Shown here piece by piece: positions 18,344 to 26,118 of a stretch of 64,000 nt of DNA. This DNA is from Bacteroidota bacterium (GTDB taxonomy: Bacteria; Bacteroidota; Bacteroidia; Chitinophagales; BACL12), in assembly GCA_016706255.1 (NCBI GenBank), contig JADJJZ010000003.1, positions 496,001-560,000 of the forward strand, in the 5' to 3' direction. Positions within the stretch are counted from its first letter, which is position 1, and every line of letters starts with the position of its first letter. Both the position numbers and the translations under genes were made by a program. Below the pieces are notes generated by a model. It made no database searches. It was not told where the DNA came from and saw nothing but the letters and a program-made list of their open reading frames with translations.

Positions 18344-18384
18344 AAAGGGAACAGATATCGTATAAACTATCTGTTCCCTTTTTT
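18344..18384 (+). terminator. Terminator between nosZ and nosL
   Basis: A 14-bp perfect stem (AAAGGGAACAGATA and complement), a 10-nt loop and a T-tract. It separates nosZ from the accessory genes and probably gives nosZ more transcript than nosLDFY. Confidence 0.88.
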
Positions 18385-18408
18385 AATGCCAATTAAATTG
18401 CAAAAGTT

Positions 18409-19425
18409 ATGCGTAGCTCGAAGATTTCAATTTTAACAAGGATTTTATGCTTTGCCGGTGCAGTTGCTTTGGTGATTTCATTGTTCGTGCCGCTTTGGCG
18501 AATAGAACTCGCAGCTCCGCAGTATCCTGAAGGTTTAGTGTTGCTGATTTATCCGGATGATATTGCCGGGGATGTTGAAATAATTAATGGATTAAATCAT
18601 TACATCGGTATGCAAACTTTACATACTGAGAACTTTATTGAATTTACAATTTTACCCTATCTTATTGGACTTTTTGCATTAATAATTTTGCTGTCAAGTC
18701 TAATTGGCAATAAAAAATTATTGTATGCAGTCTTTATACTATTTGTAATATTCGGTGTTGTTGCAATGATTGATTTTTGGAGATGGGAATACAATTATGG
18801 TCATAATTTAGATCCTAACGCAGCAATTATTGTGCCCGGTATGGCCTATCAGCCGCCATTAATCGGCTTTAAACAATTGTTAAATTTTGGGGCGTATTCA
18901 ATTCCTGATATAGGTGGTTGGTTGTTTATTAGCAGTGGCGCATTGCTATTAATAGCCGTGATAGTTGAATTAAACTTGCTGAAAAAATTTAGGAAACCGA
19001 AACATACTGTAACTGCATTATTTTTAGTATCAATATTGGCTACTTCATGCAGCCCGAAGGGACCGGAAGTAATTAACTTAAACTATGACCATTGTTCCTC
19101 ATGCAAAATGACAATAGCCGATAGTAGATATGCCGCGCAATTAATTACCGATAAAGGACGCGTATACAAATTTGATGATGTTACCTGTTTGATTAATTAC
19201 CTTAATGATAATAAGCAGATTGCAATTGGATCTATTTGGGTTACAAATTTTAATAGTCCTACAAATTGGTTAAATGTAAATCAAGCTTACTTTATTAAAT
19301 CAAGAAGCCTTCAAAGTCCTATGGGTGGTAATTCGCCTGCATTTGAAAGTAAAGCGAGTGCGGCAATTTATGCCGAAGCAGATACCGGAGAAATTTTTAC
19401 TTGGGATAAATTAATTCAATTATGA
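18409..19425 (+). CDS. nosL: NosL copper chaperone fused to an N-terminal membrane module
   Basis: NosL delivers Cu(I) for maturation of the CuZ site. Residues ~215-338 are the NosL domain with the metal-binding segment DHCSSCKMTIAD (Cys229, Cys232, Met234) and DDVTCLINYL. The first ~190 residues are a separate module with about four membrane helices and periplasmic loops (FVPLWRIEL..., NGLNHYIGMQTL, FWRWEYNYGHNLDP). At the join, residues ~200-214 (TALFLVSILATSC) look exactly like a lipoprotein signal peptide, as if a membrane-protein gene and a free NosL lipoprotein gene had merged. The stop overlaps the nosD start by four bases. Confidence 0.88.
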   Translation: MRSSKISILTRILCFAGAVALVISLFVPLWRIELAAPQYPEGLVLLIYPDDIAGDVEIINGLNHYIGMQTLHTENFIEFTILPYLIGLFALIILLSSLIGNKKLLYAVFILFVIFGVVAMIDFWRWEYNYGHNLDPNAAIIVPGMAYQPPLIGFKQLLNFGAYSIPDIGGWLFISSGALLLIAVIVELNLLKKFRKPKHTVTALFLVSILATSCSPKGPEVINLNYDHCSSCKMTIADSRYAAQLITDKGRVYKFDDVTCLINYLNDNKQIAIGSIWVTNFNSPTNWLNVNQAYFIKSRSLQSPMGGNSPAFESKASAAIYAEADTGEIFTWDKLIQL

Positions 19426-20663
19426 GTGTGATTAGTTTCATCTTATTTACTTGTGCATTGGTTTATGCAAATTGGTCAACCGCTAATACTTTGGTAGTTG
19501 GGAAATTAAACCCCTATCAAACTATCAAATCAGCAATTGCTGATGCGGTTGACGGCGATACAATAATCGTATTATCAGGTTTTTACAAAGAGGGTAATAT
19601 TTCAATTGAAAAGGCAATCACATTCATTGGCGAAAATTTTCCTGTAATAGACGGCGACAGGCGATTCGAGGTAATTACTATTAAATCGAATAATGTAAGT
19701 ATCAGTGGATTTAAAATTCAACACTCCGGCTTTGCAACATTGGATGACCCGGGTGGTGTAAAAATCATTAATGTATCTAATATTACAATTACGAATAATA
19801 TATTGTATGATAATTTTTTCGGCGTATATATACAACAAGGCCATAAATGCACTATTAAAAATAATTTAATTGTTGCATTAAACAAAGATGAACAGCAAAT
19901 CGGAAATGGCATACATTGCTGGAAGAGCGATAGCTTGCAAATAATTGGTAATGAAATAAGTGGTCATAGAGATGGTATTTATTTTGAATTTGTAACTTAT
20001 TCCGTTATTTGGAGAAATATTTCACATGATAATATCAGGTATGGCCTCCATTTTATGTTTTCAAACGACGATTCCTATTTTTCTAATATTTTCAAGAGTA
20101 ATGGTGCTGGAGTTGCTGTAATGTTTACAAAAAATGTAACGATGATGAACAACCATTTCGAAGAAAATTGGGGTGATGCAGCATATGGATTATTACTCAA
20201 GGAGATATCAGATAGTTACATTTCGGGAAATACGTTTGCCAATAATACTACCGGAATTTATATGGAAGGCACTAATCGCATTATCCTTGAACGGAATGTA
20301 TTCGAACAAAATGGCTGGGCTTTGCAAATTCAAGCGAGTTGTATGGATAATGTTTTGCGTAACAACGATTTCCTGGCCAATACCTTTGATGTGAGTACCA
20401 ACGGCACAAATGTGCTCAATACATTTGAATTAAATTATTGGGATAAATACTCTGGATATGATTTGAACCACGATGGAATTGGCGATGTGCCTTTTCACCC
20501 GTTAAGCATGTATAGTGTGGTTGTAGAAAATATACCTTCGGCAATGTTGCTATACAGAAGCTTCTTTGTTACGATGTTAGACAAATCTGAAAAAATGTTT
20601 CCTTCAATTACGCCGGATAATTTTATTGATAAAACACCAAGTATGAAGTCTATAATTATATGA
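19422..20663 (+). CDS. nosD: NosD, periplasmic copper-processing beta-helix protein
   Basis: NosD is a periplasmic right-handed beta-helix protein needed, with NosF and NosY, to build the CuZ cluster of NosZ. The 413 residues have a short signal-like N terminus (FILFTCALVYA), then repeated beta-helix turns of the carbohydrate-binding/sugar-hydrolysis type (NNILYDNFFGVYI, GNEISGHRDGIYF, NTFANNTTGIYM). The C-terminal segment ELNYWDKYSGYDLNHDGIGD with FHPLSMYSVVVE is diagnostic for NosD. It is coupled to nosL and nosF by four-base overlaps on both sides. Confidence 0.93.
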   Translation: MSVISFILFTCALVYANWSTANTLVVGKLNPYQTIKSAIADAVDGDTIIVLSGFYKEGNISIEKAITFIGENFPVIDGDRRFEVITIKSNNVSISGFKIQHSGFATLDDPGGVKIINVSNITITNNILYDNFFGVYIQQGHKCTIKNNLIVALNKDEQQIGNGIHCWKSDSLQIIGNEISGHRDGIYFEFVTYSVIWRNISHDNIRYGLHFMFSNDDSYFSNIFKSNGAGVAVMFTKNVTMMNNHFEENWGDAAYGLLLKEISDSYISGNTFANNTTGIYMEGTNRIILERNVFEQNGWALQIQASCMDNVLRNNDFLANTFDVSTNGTNVLNTFELNYWDKYSGYDLNHDGIGDVPFHPLSMYSVVVENIPSAMLLYRSFFVTMLDKSEKMFPSITPDNFIDKTPSMKSIII

Positions 20664-21367
20664 TTGTTATAAATAACATATCAAAAAAATTTGGCAAATT
20701 AAGTGTGCTGAAAAATATTCAACTTTCGTTTAATCAAGGAGAATGTATTGCATTAGTGGGGCCAAATGGTTGCGGTAAAACAACAATGATAAAATCCATA
20801 TTGAGTATGGTAATTCCTGATTCAGGTCAGATATTGTTTGATAGCCTAGATATTCGCAATCAATTTAAATATCGAAAAGATATAGGCTATATGCCACAGA
20901 TTGGTCGTTATCCTGAAAATATGAATATAGGACAGGTTATTGAAACAGTGAAACTACTTAGAGGCAACAGTATGCAATCTGACGAAGATTTATATGTTCA
21001 ATTTAGAATTGATGAACTAAAGGCAAAAAAAATGTCCACACTCAGCGGTGGTACACGGCAAAAAGTAAGTGCAGTTTTAGCATTTATGTTTAATCCGAAG
21101 GTTTTGATTCTTGATGAACCCACAGCAGGTTTAGATCCGCTGTCTGCAGAATTACTTAAGGAAAAAATTATAAAGGAAAGGAATAATGGAAAGTTATTAT
21201 TAATTTCTTCTCACCTCTTAGCCGATTTAGATGACATTGTTTCAGAAGTTGTTTTTATGGAGGAGGGCCAAATACTTTTCCATAAAAAAACAGCCATGAT
21301 AAAAGAAGAAACAGGGGAGCAAACTATTTCAAAAGCTATAACTCATATCTTAAAAAAATCTTTTTAA
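20660..21367 (+). CDS. nosF: NosF, ABC transporter ATPase
   Basis: The ATPase subunit of the NosDFY complex. It has Walker A GPNGCGKTTM (near residue 35), the ABC signature LSGGTRQKVSA and Walker B VLILDEPTAGLDP followed by the H-loop region ISSHLLADL. Length (235) is normal for NosF. By family, ATP hydrolysis here drives conformational work on NosD across the membrane during CuZ assembly. It overlaps nosD by four bases and nosY by one base. Confidence 0.95.
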   Translation: MIVINNISKKFGKLSVLKNIQLSFNQGECIALVGPNGCGKTTMIKSILSMVIPDSGQILFDSLDIRNQFKYRKDIGYMPQIGRYPENMNIGQVIETVKLLRGNSMQSDEDLYVQFRIDELKAKKMSTLSGGTRQKVSAVLAFMFNPKVLILDEPTAGLDPLSAELLKEKIIKERNNGKLLLISSHLLADLDDIVSEVVFMEEGQILFHKKTAMIKEETGEQTISKAITHILKKSF

Positions 21368-22134
21368 TGAGTAAAATTGTTTATTTTGTATTAATAGATA
21401 TCGTTAAAAATAAGATTGTTGTTGCATATGCTATTATTTTAACGATATTGTCATGGGGCGTTTTTATGCTGGAAGATAGCAGTAATAAAGGGTTGCTCAC
21501 ACTATTAAATGTTGTTTTATTAGTAGTTCCGCTTATGGCATTATTGTTCTCGACAATATATTTATATAATAGTGCTGAGTTTATTGAGCTTTTGACAGGC
21601 CAGCCAGTTAAGCGAAAAACAATTTGGTTAAGTCTTTACAGCGGACTAGCCCTGAGTTTAACAAGTGCTTTTTTATTAGCGGTAGGCTTGCCGGTGTTTA
21701 TTTTTTGTGAATTTGCAGCAGCAATTACCCTAGTTATAACAGGGTGTTTAATTACATTGGTATTTACTTCTATCGCTTTTCTTTCTGCTATAAGCAGTCG
21801 CGACAAAGCAAAGGGAATTGGCATTGCAATTATGGTTTGGTTGTATTTTGCGCTAATATTTGATGGACTAGTGCTTTTTTTGTTATTTCAATTTGGCGAA
21901 TACCCTATCGAAAAGCCTATGGTGCTGCTTTCAATTTTAAGCCCACTCGATCTCACCAGGATTTTTAATTTGTTGCAAATGGATTCATCTGCGCTTATGG
22001 GCTACACCGGGGCAATTTTTAAAAATTATTTCGGAACAAATGTCGGGATGATAATTGCATTTATGGTTTTGACTGCATGGACATTAATTCCATTGTTAAT
22101 TTCTTTAAGAATATTTATTAAAAAAGACCTATGA
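21367..22134 (+). CDS. nosY: NosY, ABC transporter permease
   Basis: The membrane subunit of NosDFY, 255 residues with six predicted helices. The RDKAKGIGIAIMVWLYFALIF-type segment (split here across the membrane) is a hallmark of NosY/ABC-2 permeases, and LSPLDLTRIFNLLQMD is also conserved in NosY. It links the cytoplasmic NosF dimer to periplasmic NosD. Its end overlaps the cupin gene by four bases, so the extra genes that follow belong to the same transcript. Confidence 0.93.
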   Translation: MSKIVYFVLIDIVKNKIVVAYAIILTILSWGVFMLEDSSNKGLLTLLNVVLLVVPLMALLFSTIYLYNSAEFIELLTGQPVKRKTIWLSLYSGLALSLTSAFLLAVGLPVFIFCEFAAAITLVITGCLITLVFTSIAFLSAISSRDKAKGIGIAIMVWLYFALIFDGLVLFLLFQFGEYPIEKPMVLLSILSPLDLTRIFNLLQMDSSALMGYTGAIFKNYFGTNVGMIIAFMVLTAWTLIPLLISLRIFIKKDL

Positions 22135-22430
22135 AATTAAAAGACGCTTTACTCAAGCTTGAAAAATCTACGCATCCTGTAGCTACAATCCTTGCGAATG
22201 ATGGGCAATTTAAAGTGTATAGCATTTTATTTAAGAGTGGAATGATTATGACTGATCATAAAACTTCAAGTAATGCAATACTATATGTGCTTAGTGGTGT
22301 AGTGGTTTATAGTGATTCGGAGGCAACCGTTGAGTTGAATTATTTTGATGAATTTCATATTAAGCCCGGAATAGTACATTCAATAACAGCAAAAGCCAAT
22401 GCATCTTGTTTACTCATCCAAAGCAGGTAA
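22131..22430 (+). CDS. Small cupin-domain protein of the nos operon
   Basis: A 99-residue single-domain cupin. It has the strand pattern LYVLSGVVVYSD and FDEFHIKPGIVHSITA, matching a conserved barrel with a metal-site His (His near residue 75 and in the HIKPG strand). The first cupin motif has few of the usual metal ligands, so metal binding is uncertain. No signal peptide, so it is cytosolic. It overlaps nosY by four bases, and the haemoglobin start lies four bases after its stop. Probably a sensor or detoxification accessory of the operon; the function is not known. Confidence 0.8.
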   Translation: MKLKDALLKLEKSTHPVATILANDGQFKVYSILFKSGMIMTDHKTSSNAILYVLSGVVVYSDSEATVELNYFDEFHIKPGIVHSITAKANASCLLIQSR

Positions 22431-22434
22431 TGAT

Positions 22435-22806
22435 ATGAAGAAGGATATCCAAAATAGAAATGATATCGAACAGTTAGTAGATAGTTTTTACACTAAGGTG
22501 AAATCAGATGATACAATAGCTTATTTTTTCACAGAAGTAGTAAAAGTAAATTGGGAGAAACACCTGCCACGCATGTATGACTTCTGGGAGAATGTTTTGT
22601 TTCAATCAGGTGCATTCACAGGTAACCCGATGGCCAGACATCAACAAATTAATGAGCATAGTAAAATTACCGATTTGCATTTTGCACGATGGATTATGCT
22701 ATTTGAAATTACAGTCGATGAATTATTTTCCGGAGCTAATGCATCACTTATTAAGCAAAGGGCTAAAAGTATAGCCACAATCATGCAATCTAAAGTAGAT
22801 AAATAA
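22435..22806 (+). CDS. Group 3 truncated haemoglobin
   Basis: A 123-residue group III truncated globin. The proximal haem His lies in DLHFARWIMLFEITVDELF (the usual HF-x-RW context) and the distal helix includes the MYDFWENVLFQSGAFTG block, both typical of the Campylobacter Ctb group. Such globins handle NO or O2 at low oxygen. Placement inside the nos operon suggests NO scavenging to protect the copper enzyme, or O2 control; this is inference. The ATG at 22435 is preferred to the upstream 22399, which lies inside the cupin gene. Its stop overlaps the next start by one base (TAATG). Confidence 0.9.
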   Translation: MKKDIQNRNDIEQLVDSFYTKVKSDDTIAYFFTEVVKVNWEKHLPRMYDFWENVLFQSGAFTGNPMARHQQINEHSKITDLHFARWIMLFEITVDELFSGANASLIKQRAKSIATIMQSKVDK

Positions 22807-23246
22807 TGAACCATATTTTATTAATCATTCATATACTTGCAGCAACTATTTGGGTTGGAGGGCACTTAATAATTAGTTTTCGAATTTTGCCTGAGGCAAT
22901 CAAAAGGAAAAACGTCGCCGGATTACTTGAATTCGAAAAGAAATATGAAGTAATCGGTTTGCCTGCATTATTGTTACTTGTAATTACAGGAATCTGGATG
23001 TCACTAAACTATGGAATACCCCTGTCACAGTGGTTATCTTTTTCATCCGGAATTGAAACTGTTGTTTCTTGTAAGTTATTGCTCTTAATAATTACATTCG
23101 TTTTGGCATTGCATGCAAGGTTGGTGCTCATTCCGAATTTAAAACCTGAAAGATTGGTATTCCTTACTTTGCATATTTTTGCTGTAACAGCAATAGGTAT
23201 TACCATGCTTATTCTTGGAACTTTTGTAAGATATGGCGGAATTTAA
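22806..23246 (+). CDS. CopD-like four-helix membrane protein
   Basis: A 146-residue inner-membrane protein with four helices. It carries the CopD/cytochrome-b-like pattern: IHILAATIWVGGHL in helix 1 (two His on one face), LALHARLV in helix 3 and TLHIFAVT in helix 4. The evenly placed His residues could hold a b-type haem or copper. It is the last gene of the nosL-to-copD-like chain and is coupled to the globin by a one-base overlap. The exact role is not known. Confidence 0.78.
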   Translation: MNHILLIIHILAATIWVGGHLIISFRILPEAIKRKNVAGLLEFEKKYEVIGLPALLLLVITGIWMSLNYGIPLSQWLSFSSGIETVVSCKLLLLIITFVLALHARLVLIPNLKPERLVFLTLHIFAVTAIGITMLILGTFVRYGGI

Positions 23247-23250
23247 AAAG

Positions 23251-23277
23251 GCGCAACTGTAATAGTCGCGCCTTATC
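23251..23277. terminator. Hairpin between the convergent nos operon and fasciclin gene
   Basis: An 11-bp stem with one mismatch (AAGGCGC.ACT and complement) and a 5-nt loop. T-tracts are poor on both strands, so it may be a weak terminator. Confidence 0.55.
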
Positions 23278-23295
23278 AAACAAAAATGAAAATAT

Positions 23296-23856
23296 TTATT
23301 TTGCAGGTGGAAGTAACACTTCGTTAATTACATGAATTATGCCATTCGATGTAGGAATGCTTGCTACAATTTCTGCGGTTCCATTAACAAAAACTTTATT
23401 GTCTTTCATTGTAATAGTTATCTTATCACCGCTTACTTGTTCAAATTGTTGACCATCTGTAAGATATTCTAGTTTTAAAGCACCAACATAAGTATGGTAT
23501 TCAAGGATGGCTTTCAGGTCATTAATTTTATCAGGTTCCAACAACCCTTCAACTGTTCCTTTCGGTAATTTATCGAATGCTGCATTCGTGGGTGCATAAA
23601 CTGTAAATGGACCGGCATTACTTAGTGCATCTACCAATCCTGCTGCCTGAACTGCAGCAACTAATGTAGTGTGGTCTTTACTGCCTGCAGCAACCTGAAC
23701 AATATTGGGATTCGATACATCATCTTGTACTCCTGATTGACCAACAGTAGTTGCGGCGTTTCCGGTTGAAGCTTGCTGTTCATCTATCGAATTTGAATTG
23801 GTGCATGATGCTAATACAATTGAACCAATCAGCAGCCCGGTAAATTGAATTTTCAT
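23296..23856 (-). CDS. Fasciclin-domain lipoprotein
   Basis: A 186-residue lipoprotein: signal peptide with lipobox LASC (Cys18), a Ser/Thr/Gln-rich linker and a single FAS1 domain (residues ~52-186). The FAS1 marks are TLVAAVQAAGLVDALSNAG, FTVYAPTNAAFDKLP and the final NGIIHVINEVLLPP. FAS1 domains mediate adhesion or protein-protein contacts at the envelope. Here the gene has the same Crp/Fnr-type palindrome as the nos promoter at the same distance, so it is probably controlled together with N2O reduction. Its link to that pathway is otherwise unknown. Confidence 0.88.
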   Translation of the reverse strand: MKIQFTGLLIGSIVLASCTNSNSIDEQQASTGNAATTVGQSGVQDDVSNPNIVQVAAGSKDHTTLVAAVQAAGLVDALSNAGPFTVYAPTNAAFDKLPKGTVEGLLEPDKINDLKAILEYHTYVGALKLEYLTDGQQFEQVSGDKITITMKDNKVFVNGTAEIVASIPTSNGIIHVINEVLLPPAK

Positions 23857-23874
23857 AATAGTTAATTTTAACTA

Positions 23875-23919
23875 CTAAGGTAGTGTGACGATTAAAAATC
23901 ACTTATGATTCAAATCATA
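23875..23919 (-). promoter_or_regulatory. Crp/Fnr-type operator and promoter of the fasciclin gene
   Basis: The palindrome TATGATT-CA-AATCATA lies at 23904-23919. On the minus strand the -7-like TACCTTAG (23882 to 23875, one mismatch to TAnnTTTG) lies 29.5 bases from its centre, the same geometry as before the nos cytochrome gene. The palindrome overlaps the stop codon of the upstream membrane-protein gene. Confidence 0.65.
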
Positions 23920-25144
23920 TTTTTCGAAAACCGGAACTTTTTATTTGGGAGATAAAAAGTATTGCAATTGCTAAGCAAATTAGGACGGTAAAACTCACTA
24001 ATATATAATCTATTCCCGGTATAACAGTGTAGCTGAACGAAGCAATGCCCTGTGTTGCCAGAGCTAGTTCATAAATAATAACACTAACTAAAAATAGCAT
24101 TATACCAATGGATGAAATTTTATTCACCAATAATAATTTTGTGCTGTAAGCATATGTTAGAATGAACATCGATATGATACCAATAAGCACTAAATGCAAG
24201 TATGCAATAACAATTGAACGGAATCCGAATGCCAGTGTACTCACAGTTGGAATTACTGAGCCTAATTGAAGTGTGAATTTAACTGTTAATGCGGCTGCAA
24301 TAAATGCAAATAATAACTTTGTAATTAAGTTGTTGCCTAATTTAGTTAATACCTTGTTTTGTCTACAATAAAATAGCAATACTACCCATGCGTAAAACTG
24401 CCCGACTGCGGCAACTACAACTAAACCATAAATTAATATCGGTAAATCCCTCCATAATACCGAAAGACCGTATGCAGGTATGCAACTCAGCGCAAAGTAC
24501 CAAAAAACAGATTCAGGTATTTTAGGTAAACCTAATTTTTTTTGGAAATGATGTATCAATATACCCATACAAGCAAAAAAGAACCATCCATTGTATTGAA
24601 AATGTAAGTACCAGTAAATGGAGGATAAATAAGCAATTTGATGAATATCCTTAATAACCATAATGTAAACCAAAACAGCAGTACCAAATGCAGATAAAAT
24701 AAGCATTAACAATGAAGTAATAAACCAACGTTTAGGTGCAAATGATTTCAATCCGCTTAAATCTTTGAAATAGTAAAATGCGAACACAAAGCTTATTATT
24801 ATGGATGCCGTTGAAAAAATGATAGATATTGTATTGTATCCATTTGCTAAAAATGCTAATAACATCCCGTAAGCTGTAAAAAGATTTAATCCAAGAATCC
24901 AATTGTATACCCTTATTTTGCTGTTAACAATGTGTGGCGTTATTATGCCGACCATTAATAGCATTATTGTTTGTGAAATCCATCCCGAAAATGCAAAGTG
25001 TGAATGTCCGTGTTGTAGATTCTTTTGATCAAAGTAGGGAAAATCGAATCCGATTTTATAGCGCATTATCACACCAATAACCGCTACAATTAAAAAATTA
25101 AAAATGGAAATGAAAAACCACTTATTTGCATTGAAATTTAACAT
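23915..25144 (-). CDS. Polytopic membrane protein resembling haem-copper oxidase subunit I
   Basis: A 409-residue protein with about 12 membrane helices. Three segments recall the haem-copper oxidase fold: HGHSHFAFSGWISQ (His45, His47, His49) in helix 2, YWYLHFQYNGW (His181) in the middle, and AYLHLVLIGIISM (His317) near helix 10, similar to the HFHYVLIG of subunit I. The paired His of the copper site are absent, so it may hold one haem b without an oxygen-reducing centre. It could be an electron carrier, sensor or NO-related protein; this is inference. The start at 25144 is chosen because it falls one base after the stop of the Crp/Fnr gene; the longer frame (25177) would overlap that gene. 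Confidence 0.72.
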   Translation of the reverse strand: MLNFNANKWFFISIFNFLIVAVIGVIMRYKIGFDFPYFDQKNLQHGHSHFAFSGWISQTIMLLMVGIITPHIVNSKIRVYNWILGLNLFTAYGMLLAFLANGYNTISIIFSTASIIISFVFAFYYFKDLSGLKSFAPKRWFITSLLMLILSAFGTAVLVYIMVIKDIHQIAYLSSIYWYLHFQYNGWFFFACMGILIHHFQKKLGLPKIPESVFWYFALSCIPAYGLSVLWRDLPILIYGLVVVAAVGQFYAWVVLLFYCRQNKVLTKLGNNLITKLLFAFIAAALTVKFTLQLGSVIPTVSTLAFGFRSIVIAYLHLVLIGIISMFILTYAYSTKLLLVNKISSIGIMLFLVSVIIYELALATQGIASFSYTVIPGIDYILVSFTVLICLAIAILFISQIKSSGFRKI

Positions 25145-25145
25145 A

Positions 25146-25733
25146 TTAAATGTATAATTTTCTATTAATAATTTCAACTTGCTTTTTAGTTCGCATTACA
25201 GATAAAGTTCTAATTACAGTTTCAACTCTTAATCCCGTGAAATTGGCAATTTCTTGTCGGGTAAATGGGATTTCAATTTTTTCACCGGTTGTATAATGTT
25301 TCTTCTTGTAATCATCTAAAAACGACAACAACCGTTCTTCGGGAGTATGATTCATAACAGCCTTTGCAGTTGATGCTTTTGAGTACACCTTACGTGCAAG
25401 AAGTGCTAAAAATGTTTTTTGTATGTTAGGATATTCATCTAATATATTCAAAAATGTTTCTTTCCGTATGCGCAATACAGTTGTGTCCTCAACAGCCATT
25501 GCAGAAGCCGGATAACGCTCATTAATAAATAATGGTGGCTCACCAAATGATTGTCCAGCAGTGAAATTACCTTGAACATATTCCCTACCCATATCATTAA
25601 TATTCGTCATTTTTATTTGTCCTTGATCAACCTGAAAATAAAATAGTGCTTCATCACCTTCGTAAAATACAAATTCACCTTTGCTGTATTTTTTATAAGT
25701 AGCACCCCATGATATCAGTAAATCAACATCCAT
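25146..25733 (-). CDS. Crp/Fnr-family transcription regulator
   Basis: A 195-residue regulator with a cyclic-nucleotide-binding-type beta-barrel (residues ~15-105; GEFVFYEGDEALFYFQV, GQSFGEPPLF), a dimerisation helix and a C-terminal winged helix (TRQEIANFTGLRVETVIRTL). There is no N-terminal Cys cluster, so it is not an iron-sulfur FNR; a haem or small-ligand NO sensor of DNR type is possible. In the recognition helix Glu171 and Arg175 match the FNR residues that read TGAT, while Ile174 replaces the FNR Ser that reads the outer T. This fits the ATGAT half-sites found here. It is the likely controller of the nos island and is co-transcribed with the membrane protein. Confidence 0.9.
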   Translation of the reverse strand: MDVDLLISWGATYKKYSKGEFVFYEGDEALFYFQVDQGQIKMTNINDMGREYVQGNFTAGQSFGEPPLFINERYPASAMAVEDTTVLRIRKETFLNILDEYPNIQKTFLALLARKVYSKASTAKAVMNHTPEERLLSFLDDYKKKHYTTGEKIEIPFTRQEIANFTGLRVETVIRTLSVMRTKKQVEIINRKLYI

Positions 25734-26118
25734 AATTGCAAGTAATTTGGGTTATCCTTACAAATATACATTTTGCACTATGAAATATTCTTATTTCTGT
25801 TCATTATTAAACTGTAAACTTGAAATTTGTTTACTGTCTGCCTATTGCAAATATTTGCATTAATATTTTTTTTTATTTATGATTTGAATCATACTTGAGC
25901 AAAATAGTATTCATACATTTTAGTTGTTACTGTTTTAGAGGGTTTGAGTGATATACAATTGGGGAGTTTATCATAACTATGTATAAAATTTTGGCTTCTT
26001 TAAGCTTTGGCACCCAAAATCCCCCCTTTTTGCAGCAGATTTTTAAAATCCAAGTGTTAATACAACCCAATGCCTGTTTCGCTCCAATTCCCTACCTTTG
26101 CTAAAAATAACCTTTCGC
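25734..26118. other. Intergenic region between the Crp/Fnr gene and the transketolase gene
   Basis: About 385 bases without a gene. It holds the third Crp/Fnr-type palindrome (25878-25893), a minus-strand TATATTTG (25761-25768) near the regulator start and TACCTTTG (26093-26100) just before the transketolase gene. Both are candidate -7 elements. Confidence 0.6.
25878..25893. promoter_or_regulatory. Third Crp/Fnr-type palindrome
   Basis: TATGATT-TG-AATCATA, the same 7-bp arms as at 15764 and 23904. A minus-strand AATATTTG (25855 to 25848, one mismatch to TAnnTTTG) lies 30.5 bases from the centre, close to the spacing at the other two sites, which would allow autoregulation of the Crp/Fnr gene with a ~110-base leader. 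A plus-strand TACATTTT at 25914 is an alternative. Confidence 0.6.

Noticed and set aside
15833..25733. Complete denitrification cluster
   Set aside because: No nirK, nirS, norB or nar/nap genes are in the window; only N2O reduction is supported.
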